Source: Bacteroidales bacterium
GTDB taxonomy: Bacteria > Bacteroidota > Bacteroidia > Bacteroidales > Muribaculaceae
Length of the DNA stretch: 5,055 bases
Reading direction: 5' to 3'
NCBI GenBank assembly: GCA_009177205.1
Contig: WFMC01000081.1
Coordinates: forward strand, 1-5,055
The notes beneath the pieces were generated by a model. That model was not told the origin of the DNA. It ran no database searches and saw nothing but the letters and a program-made list of their open reading frames with translations. A program made the translations under genes and the position numbers. Of this stretch, positions 1 to 5,055 are shown one piece after another (within the stretch, counting starts at the first letter, position 1; each line of letters starts with the position of its first letter).

Positions 1-1049
<1,049 letters not shown>

Positions 1050-1060
1050 TAGATTGAAAA

Positions 1061-2587
1061 ATGGAAAAGATATTAATCCTGGATTTCGGTTCACAATATA
1101 CACAATTAATTGCTCGAAGAGTAAGAGAATTGAATGTGTATTGTGAAATCCATCCTTACAACAAAATTCCGGAAATTGATTCTGATGTCAAAGGGGTAAT
1201 ACTTTCCGGCTCTCCCTCCTCAGTGAGGGATGAGAATGCTCCTCACCCGGTATTGACAGGAATTAAGGGGACTCTTCCTTTATTGGGTGTTTGTTACGGG
1301 GCTCAATTATTAGCTTACGAATATGGAGGAGAAGTCAAGGGCGCTCCGAGCCGTGAGTATGGCAGAGCAATGTTGACAGTTGTTGACCCGGAGGATCCGT
1401 TGATGAAGGGACTCCCTTCACCAACACAGGTATGGATGTCTCATGGCGATACGATTACCTCAATTCCCGCAAATTATAAAATCATCGGAAGTACCGATAA
1501 TGTAAAGGTAGCAGCATATCATATAGAAGGAGAAATGACTTGGGGAATTCAATTTCATCCGGAAGTTTTTCATTCATCCGATGGTCCGCTGCTATTGGAA
1601 AACTTCGTAATGGGAATATGCGGTTGTAGTGGGAAATGGAGTCCTGCATCCTTCATTGATTCCACTGTGGCTGAGTTGAAAGCAAAATTGGGAGATGATA
1701 AAGTTATTCTCGGTCTTTCAGGAGGAGTGGATTCGACAGTGGCTGCAGTGTTATTAAACAAAGCTATCGGGCATAATTTGCAATGTATCTTTGTAAATAA
1801 CGGTTTGCTTCGGGCTAATGAATTTGAAGATGTGTTAGCCCAATATAAAGGTATGGGCTTGAATGTAGAAGGAGTTGATGCTTCAGAAAGATTCTATCAA
1901 GATTTGAAAGGTGTTACAGATCCGGAACAGAAAAGAAAAGTTATCGGTAGAGACTTTATTGAGGTTTTCAACGAATCGGCTCAGAAATTTGAAGGAGCAA
2001 AATGGTTGGCGCAAGGCACAATTTATCCTGATGTGATTGAGAGTGTGAGTGTCAAAGGTCCCTCAGCAACTATCAAGAGTCATCATAATGTCGGCGGATT
2101 GCCCGAAAAGATGCATCTTAAAATTGTAGAGCCATTGCGTTTGCTCTTTAAAGATGAAGTGAGAAGAGTGGGTAAGGCTTTAGGTATAGATTCAAATTTG
2201 TTGGGTCGACATCCTTTCCCGGGTCCCGGTCTTGGTATCAGAATTCTTGGTGAGGTTACTTCGGAAAAAGTCAAGGTGCTCCAGCAAGCCGATAAGATAT
2301 TTATTGACAATTTGCGTTCATCCGGACTTTATGACAAAGTATGGCAAGCCGGCGTCATGTTACTTCCCGTTCAGAGTGTCGGTGTTATGGGCGATGAGCG
2401 TACCTATGAAAGTTGTTGCGCGTTAAGGGCTGTGGTTAGCACTGACGGCATGACAGCAGATTGGGTTCATTTACCATACGAATTCTTGGCTAAAGTCAGC
2501 AATGAAATAATCAATAAGGTCAGAGGCATCAACAGAGTTGTCTACGACATTTCTTCAAAACCCCCAGCCACAATCGAGTGGGAATAA
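1061..2587 (+). CDS. guaA: GMP synthase (glutamine-hydrolysing)
   Basis: It aminates XMP to GMP using ATP and ammonia from glutamine, following guaB in the same pathway and probably the same operon. The protein has 508 residues, close to the usual 510-525 of single-chain bacterial enzymes, and is complete. Domain order: class I glutamine amidotransferase (about 1-190) with Cys78 in GVCYGAQ, His166 and Glu168 in QFHPEV; then the ATP pyrophosphatase domain with the PP-loop SGGVDS at residues 220-225; then the C-terminal dimerisation/XMP-binding domain with [11 protein letters not shown] and the hallmark ending KPPATIEWE. The ATG at 1061 gives the family N-terminus ([17 protein letters not shown]). 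No clear Shine-Dalgarno precedes it, which is usual in this phylum; coupling to guaB is plausible. An intrinsic terminator follows at 2637-2683. No missing residues or frameshifts are seen. The three small reading frames lying over it are shadows. Confidence 0.99.
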   Translation: MEKILILDFGSQYTQLIARRVRELNVYCEIHPYNKIPEIDSDVKGVILSGSPSSVRDENAPHPVLTGIKGTLPLLGVCYGAQLLAYEYGGEVKGAPSREYGRAMLTVVDPEDPLMKGLPSPTQVWMSHGDTITSIPANYKIIGSTDNVKVAAYHIEGEMTWGIQFHPEVFHSSDGPLLLENFVMGICGCSGKWSPASFIDSTVAELKAKLGDDKVILGLSGGVDSTVAAVLLNKAIGHNLQCIFVNNGLLRANEFEDVLAQYKGMGLNVEGVDASERFYQDLKGVTDPEQKRKVIGRDFIEVFNESAQKFEGAKWLAQGTIYPDVIESVSVKGPSATIKSHHNVGGLPEKMHLKIVEPLRLLFKDEVRRVGKALGIDSNLLGRHPFPGPGLGIRILGEVTSEKVKVLQQADKIFIDNLRSSGLYDKVWQAGVMLLPVQSVGVMGDERTYESCCALRAVVSTDGMTADWVHLPYEFLAKVSNEIINKVRGINRVVYDISSKPPATIEWE

Positions 2588-2598
2588 TTAACCCACTC
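2576..2598 (+). repeat. Inverted repeat across the guaA stop codon
   Basis: The arms GAGTGGG (2576-2582) and CCCACTC (2592-2598) are perfect 7-base reverse complements around a 9-base AT-only centre that contains the TAA stop. The left arm is part of the conserved C-terminal codons (I-E-W-E); the right arm is untranslated. In RNA it could form a GC-rich stem with a 9-base loop, but no T-run follows directly (the nearest, TTTTT, is at 2614-2618), so it is not a standard terminator. It could instead stabilise the 3' end of the mRNA, or be the symmetric core of a recombinase site. The function is not shown by the sequence. Confidence 0.5.
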
Positions 2599-2636
2599 TG
2601 ACACTCAGAATAATTTTTATTTTAATTCATATAAAT

Positions 2637-2683
2637 CAGCCACTTAGCACAGACTCCACTGATTGCTAGGTGGTTGCTTTTTT
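2637..2683 (+). terminator. Intrinsic terminator of the guaBA operon
   Basis: A 13-base-pair stem pairs 2637-2649 (CAGCCACTTAGCA) with 2664-2676 (TGCTAGGTGGTTG), with two G-T wobbles and no bulges. The 14-base loop may itself pair CAG 2650-2652 with CTG 2659-2661. One base later follows a run of six T (2678-2683). This is the expected layout of a rho-independent terminator reading rightward, 50 bases after the guaA stop. It would also insulate the toxin-antitoxin promoter from guaBA transcription. There is no comparable A-run on the left side, so it does not look bidirectional. Confidence 0.8.
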
Positions 2684-2700
2684 AACCTGTTTTGTAAAAT

Positions 2701-2726
2701 TGTACCCTAAAAATGTACCCTACCAA
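2701..2726. repeat. Tandem 13-base direct repeat (TGTACCCTA motif)
   Basis: Two adjacent copies, TGTACCCTAAAAA (2701-2713) and TGTACCCTACCAA (2714-2726), agree at 11 of 13 positions, including the first nine. The pair lies between the guaA terminator and the start of the weak 40-codon reading frame. Head-to-tail spacing of 13 bases is compatible with binding of a protein at two sites, such as a recombinase arm site or a regulator, but nothing in the window identifies a binder. Confidence 0.5.
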
Positions 2727-2728
2727 TA

Positions 2729-2851
2729 ATGAAAACAACATATACAACTGATTATCAATGCCTCCACTTTATTGTGTGGGAATATACAAAAGATGAAAAT
2801 GACTTGATTGCTATATTTTGCATTATTAATTTGCTTACTTTGTTATTGTAA
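2729..2851 (+). CDS. Doubtful 40-residue reading frame with hydrophobic tail
   Basis: An ATG at 2729 opens a 40-codon frame ending in TAA at 2849-2851. The peptide begins MKTTYTTDYQ, has an acidic stretch TKDENDL and ends in about fifteen mostly hydrophobic residues (LIAIFCIINLLTLLL), which could be a short membrane segment. No family is recognised. There is no Shine-Dalgarno and no good promoter match upstream, and its 3' end runs through the -33 box of the next gene's promoter. It may be chance in AT-rich DNA, a leader peptide, or the remnant of a longer gene. Low confidence that it is translated. Confidence 0.15.
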   Translation: MKTTYTTDYQCLHFIVWEYTKDENDLIAIFCIINLLTLLL

Positions 2852-2855
2852 GTAA
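2835..2855. promoter_or_regulatory. Inverted repeat over the -33 box, candidate operator
   Basis: TTACTT (2835-2840) and AAGTAA (2850-2855) are 6-base reverse complements separated by 9 bases. A second register, CTTAC (2834-2838) with GTAAG (2848-2852), overlaps it. The left arm covers the first half of the TTTG -33 element. Toxin-antitoxin operons are often autorepressed, so an operator here is plausible, but MNT proteins have no DNA-binding domain of their own, and short AT-rich symmetry can arise by chance. Confidence 0.3.
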
Positions 2856-2871
2856 AAAAATATTAACTTTG
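2839..2871 (+). promoter_or_regulatory. Bacteroidota-type promoter for the MNT/HEPN operon
   Basis: TTTG at 2839-2842 (-33 element) and TAACTTTG at 2864-2871 (TAnnTTTG, -7 element) are 21 bases apart, matching the consensus of the primary sigma factor in Bacteroidota. Transcription would start near 2877-2880, leaving a very short leader of about 10-14 bases before the ATG at 2891. A weak purine stretch, AAGAG (2876-2880), lies 10 bases ahead of that ATG. Confidence 0.75.
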
Positions 2872-2890
2872 CAACAAGAGTAGTTTTGAT

Positions 2891-3193
2891 ATGCATCTTA
2901 TAAAAGACAACATCCATAAATTATTTGCCTTATGTCAAAAGTATAAGGTAAAGAAATTGTATGCCTTCGGATCCATTCTAACGCCTGATTTCAATGAAAC
3001 AAGCGATGTTGATATACTGGTTGATTTCAGCTCAGAAATTAATCATGGCAATTATGCTGATAATTTTTTTGATTTATATCACGCTTTGAAATCGCTTTTT
3101 GGCAGAGATGTTGACCTGGTGGATGAAACCACCATAAAAAATCCCTACTTTAAAGAAGAAATAGAAGAAACAAAACACCTTATATATGGATAG
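2891..3193 (+). CDS. MNT-type minimal nucleotidyltransferase, antitoxin of a HEPN/MNT pair
   Basis: This is a 100-residue protein of the minimal nucleotidyltransferase group (pol beta superfamily, NTP_transf_2; MntA-like). Studied MntA antitoxins silence the partner HEPN ribonuclease by adding AMP units from ATP to a tyrosine next to its active site. The visible signature is complete: a helical N-terminus, then YAFGS with Gly27-Ser28, exactly ten residues, and Asp39-Val-Asp41 (GSx10DxD), plus a third acidic residue, Asp75, in DVDLVDE. These are the residues that bind nucleotide and metal, so activity is expected. The ATG at 2891 is the first start after an in-frame stop at 2864-2866 and sits just behind a good promoter. 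Its last 8 bases overlap the HEPN gene, which suggests coupled translation. The region is more AT-rich than much of guaA (19 of 60 bases G or C at 3121-3180), in keeping with mobile cargo. A nucleotidyltransferase of another role is unlikely given the partner. Confidence 0.92.
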   Translation: MHLIKDNIHKLFALCQKYKVKKLYAFGSILTPDFNETSDVDILVDFSSEINHGNYADNFFDLYHALKSLFGRDVDLVDETTIKNPYFKEEIEETKHLIYG

Positions 3194-3524
3194 AAAAATA
3201 AAAAAATATCTTTCTGATATCCTTTCTTCTATATTGGAGATTGAATCATTTATGATAGACAGGTCAAAAGAATACTCTACATTTTGCAATGATACTTTGT
3301 TCCGTAGAGGTGTTGAAAGAAATATTGAAATTATGGGCGAGGCAATGAATCAAGTTTTAAAAATAAACCCTGACATTGCTATTACTGCAGCTCGAAAAGT
3401 AGTTGATACAAGAAATTATGTAATTCATGCCTATGATTCTTTAAAAGCTGATATTTTATGGGCAATTGTAATAAATCATTTACCACTTTTGAAAAGTGAA
3501 GTTGAAGAACTTTTAAAGAATTAA
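3186..3524 (+). CDS. HEPN-domain toxin, HepT-like ribonuclease (DUF86)
   Basis: This 112-residue, mainly helical protein matches the HEPN family called DUF86/HepT, the toxin half of MNT/HEPN modules. Studied HepT members are ribonucleases that damage tRNA or mRNA. The catalytic Rx4H motif is present as Arg76 (codon 3411-3413) to His81 (3426-3428), and Tyr83 (3432-3434) completes Rx4HxY, where this tyrosine is the AMPylation target of MntA. Another family trait is the segment RRGVERNIEIMGEA at residues 40-53. The start ATG lies inside the last codons of the antitoxin gene (8-base overlap) with no ribosome site of its own, so synthesis is probably tied to the antitoxin. Base composition is low in G+C (17 of 60 at 3241-3300). 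Its stop is one base from the stop of the convergent epimerase gene, leaving no room for a terminator between them. Length is normal and no damage is seen, so the toxin is probably functional. Confidence 0.92.
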   Translation: MDRKIKKYLSDILSSILEIESFMIDRSKEYSTFCNDTLFRRGVERNIEIMGEAMNQVLKINPDIAITAARKVVDTRNYVIHAYDSLKADILWAIVINHLPLLKSEVEELLKN

Positions 3525-3525
3525 A

Positions 3526-4605
3526 TCAATTAGAGAAAATATATTTTTGATATTTAATCATCCAATCAATGGTTTTCTTCAATCCTGTTTCAAGCGGAGT
3601 GGAGGGAGCGTAACCAAATGAATTTTTAAGCAGGGAGGTGTCTGAAAAAGTTTGAAAGACATCTCCCGCCTGCATCGGCATATATTCTTTTTTGAATACT
3701 TTACCCGTAATCTTCTCAATACTGGAAACAAATTCAATTAATTTCACCGGGTTTGAATTCCCCAAATTAAAGATACGATAAGGGGCGATTGAAGATGAAG
3801 CAAGAGGATTAGCGGCATCCCAGGAGTCATTAGACTCCGAAGGATTGTCTACTATTCTGAGAATCCCTTCCACTACATCATCAATAAATGTAAAATCCCG
3901 CCATAAATCCCCGTTGTTGAAAATTTTAATAGGCTTATCTTTTAATATAGAGTCAATAAAGAGGTAAGGCGCCATATCCGGGCGACCCCAAGGACCATAC
4001 ACTGTGAAGAAGCGGATCCCGGTTGTAGGGAGCTCATATAGATATGAATAGGCATGAGCCATCAATTCGTTGCTCTTTTTAGTAGCGGCATAAAGACTGC
4101 TTGGATGAGAAACATTATCATTTTCAGAAAACGGAGTTTTCCCGTTAAGCCCGTATACGCTTGATGAAGAGGCGTATATGAGATGTCTGACGTTTGTTGA
4201 GCGACACCCTTCAAGGATATTCAAGAATCCGTCAATATTGTTTTTAACATATTTTCTTGGATTATTGACTGAATCGCGAGCGCCGGCTTGTGCGGCGAGA
4301 TTGATGACTATATCAAAATTATTCCGTGTAAAGAGACTTTGAATTTTATCCTCATCATTGAGATCTAATTTAATGAAACTTAATCTGCCTTCAAATTTTG
4401 AAGAAGTAAATTCGTTGTTATCTGCTATGGAATCCTTTATTTGATTTATATTGAATCCGAGTTCTTGCAAACGGGCCAATTTTAGAGCCGGATCATAGTA
4501 GTCATTAAGATTATCAACACCGATAATTTCGTGATTTTCCTCAATCAAAGCTTTTGCCAAATGAAAGCCTATAAAACCTGCTATGCCCGTCAATAAAATT
4601 TTCAT
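3526..4605 (-). CDS. NAD-dependent UDP-glucuronate 4-epimerase-type enzyme
   Basis: This 359-residue cytoplasmic enzyme of the extended short-chain dehydrogenase family probably interconverts UDP-glucuronate and UDP-galacturonate for capsule or O-antigen building. Seen features: the NAD-binding GIAGFIG (residues 7-13) in a Rossmann fold; Asp31 in VDNLNDYYDP; NLAAQAGAR; the serine run at 146-149 (YASSSSVYG); the catalytic Tyr172-x3-Lys176 (YAATK); and TVYGPWGRPDMAP (201-213), which is characteristic of UDP-glucuronate epimerases, as are RDFTFIDD, the SSIAPYRIFNLGN segment and MQAGDVFQTFSD. The length fits the family (about 335-360). The ATG at 4605 gives a standard N-terminus (MKILLTGIAGFIG); no Shine-Dalgarno is visible. 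It lies 33 bases behind the cupin-containing gene on the same strand, so they likely share an operon. The exact substrate (UDP-glucuronate or a related UDP-sugar, 4- or 5-epimerisation) cannot be fixed from sequence alone. Confidence 0.88.
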   Translation of the reverse strand: MKILLTGIAGFIGFHLAKALIEENHEIIGVDNLNDYYDPALKLARLQELGFNINQIKDSIADNNEFTSSKFEGRLSFIKLDLNDEDKIQSLFTRNNFDIVINLAAQAGARDSVNNPRKYVKNNIDGFLNILEGCRSTNVRHLIYASSSSVYGLNGKTPFSENDNVSHPSSLYAATKKSNELMAHAYSYLYELPTTGIRFFTVYGPWGRPDMAPYLFIDSILKDKPIKIFNNGDLWRDFTFIDDVVEGILRIVDNPSESNDSWDAANPLASSSIAPYRIFNLGNSNPVKLIEFVSSIEKITGKVFKKEYMPMQAGDVFQTFSDTSLLKNSFGYAPSTPLETGLKKTIDWMIKYQKYIFSN

Positions 4606-4638
4606 AACTGAAGAATATCAGAAAAATTTTTTGAAGGT

Positions 4639-5055
4639 TTACCACTTGTAGTTGAATCTCTCAATATCCTCTTCCACGAGTTGAGTGCCGGATTGCACCT
4701 CGATAAATGTCAGAGGAGTGATAGCACGCAGGGCGTGCATGGTGCCTGCGGGGATAATTACTGTCATGCCCCTTTTTACAGGTTTCCTTTCTTCACCTAT
4801 CACAATTTCACCTTCACCGTCAACGAAAGTCCAAACCTCTTCGCGGAATTTATGGCGCTGATAGCTTATGGAAGCACCCGGATTAAGAGTGAGACGCTTG
4901 GTGAGAGAGCAATGTCCGTCGGCTGCTTCAGTGTGGTCGATTACGCGATAAATGCCCCAGCGTCGCTCCTCATACATTGGACGATGTTGGAGTTGAGCCG
5001 CATATTTTTTGATATCCTCACTTTTGGATTTTTCAGTTACCAAAATTCCGTCGGG
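4639..5055 (-). CDS. C-terminal cupin of a probable mannose-1-phosphate guanylyltransferase/mannose-6-phosphate isomerase, partial
   Basis: The frame is open to the right edge (first whole codon 5055-5053), and 138 residues are visible before the stop. The segment is a type II phosphomannose isomerase cupin: QRHKFREEVW carries the first metal-site His and Glu (His codon 4854-4852), followed by VDGEGEIVIGEE, and PAGTMHAL carries the second His (4737-4735). The lead-in DGILVTEKSKS followed by RPMYEERRWG resembles the link between nucleotidyltransferase and cupin in Bacteroidota sugar-phosphate nucleotidyltransferase fusions, so the N-terminal GDP-mannose-forming domain is expected just beyond the edge. 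A TTG at 5043-5041 could be read as a start, but the homologous residues continue upstream of it. Its product would feed GDP-mannose-derived sugars into the same surface polysaccharide as the epimerase downstream. A nucleotidyltransferase for another sugar phosphate, or a stand-alone cupin, remains possible. Confidence 0.75.
   Translation of the reverse strand, partial: PDGILVTEKSKSEDIKKYAAQLQHRPMYEERRWGIYRVIDHTEAADGHCSLTKRLTLNPGASISYQRHKFREEVWTFVDGEGEIVIGEERKPVKRGMTVIIPAGTMHALRAITPLTFIEVQSGTQLVEEDIERFNYKW

Larger units (their letters stand above)
2588..2890. other. Intergenic stretch between guaA and the toxin-antitoxin module
   Basis: This 303-base gap has no convincing gene. In order it holds the right half of a hairpin across the guaA stop, an intrinsic terminator (2637-2683), two tandem 13-base repeats starting TGTACCCTA (2701-2726), a weak 40-codon reading frame (2729-2851), and a Bacteroidota-type promoter with an overlapping inverted repeat (2835-2871). 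It is strongly AT-rich near the right end: 13 of 60 bases are G or C at 2821-2880, counted by eye. No tRNA, riboswitch or transposon end was recognised on either strand. Confidence 0.7.

Noticed and set aside
1570..2426. Short reading frames on both strands inside guaA
   Set aside because: Shadows of the GMP synthase coding sequence; no independent start signals or family features.
2695..2702. TAAAATTG as a -7 element for the 40-codon frame
   Set aside because: It departs from TAnnTTTG and no TTTG lies at the right distance upstream.
3074..3289. Minus-strand 71-codon frame over the MNT/HEPN junction
   Set aside because: It is antisense to two well-supported genes and its phenylalanine- and isoleucine-rich product is what AT-rich antisense DNA gives.
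3484..3498. Palindrome CACTTTTGAAAAGTG near the end of the HEPN gene
   Set aside because: It lies in coding sequence, has almost no loop and no T-run in either direction; too weak for a terminator.
3536..3547. AT-only palindrome AAAATATATTTT at the end of the epimerase gene
   Set aside because: It has only A-T pairs and no loop, and is easily explained by chance and by the C-terminal codons.
4622..4632. AAAAATTTTTT between the cupin and epimerase genes
   Set aside because: Short A/T tract in a 33-base gap; no GC stem for a terminator and no promoter elements.
5041..5043. TTG as the start of the cupin protein (minus strand)
   Set aside because: The preceding residues, PDGI, read as part of the conserved DGILVT linker and the frame stays open to the edge; the gene is cut, not short.

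Overview
The window looks like a chromosomal segment of a Bacteroidota (Bacteroidales-type) bacterium. Three things point there: the IMP dehydrogenase ends in the KEAPNYS-type tail common in that phylum; the only clear promoter has the Bacteroidota form (TTTG, 21 bases, TAnnTTTG) rather than the -35/-10 form; and gene starts have little or no Shine-Dalgarno sequence. Species cannot be named from this sequence.

Layout: (1) Bases 1-2587, plus strand: a guanine nucleotide synthesis operon. It holds the 3' two thirds of guaB (IMP dehydrogenase, cut by the left edge) and, 11 bases on, a complete guaA (GMP synthase). Together they convert IMP to XMP to GMP. (2) Bases 2588-2890: an AT-rich intergenic stretch. 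It has a hairpin across the guaA stop codon, a strong intrinsic terminator, a tandem 13-base repeat, a doubtful 40-codon reading frame and a promoter overlapped by an inverted repeat. (3) Bases 2891-3524, plus strand: a two-gene MNT/HEPN toxin-antitoxin module (MntA/HepT type) with overlapping genes and intact key motifs on both proteins. (4) Bases 3526-5055, minus strand: the end of a surface-polysaccharide sugar-nucleotide operon. It holds the C-terminal cupin of a probable mannose-1-phosphate guanylyltransferase/mannose-6-phosphate isomerase (cut by the right edge), then a complete UDP-glucuronate 4-epimerase-type enzyme. This operon converges on the toxin-antitoxin module with one base between stop codons.

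The housekeeping operon and the polysaccharide operon look ordinary. The accessory part is roughly 2588-3524: a toxin-antitoxin cargo placed just after guaA, whose 3' end is known in other bacteria as an integration target. A short near-copy of the guaA 3' end 198 bases downstream hints at an old insertion scar, but no integrase or transposase is present and the match is short. I see no clearly undescribed system; the MNT/HEPN pair belongs to a known type, and the most open questions are in the 300-base gap before it.
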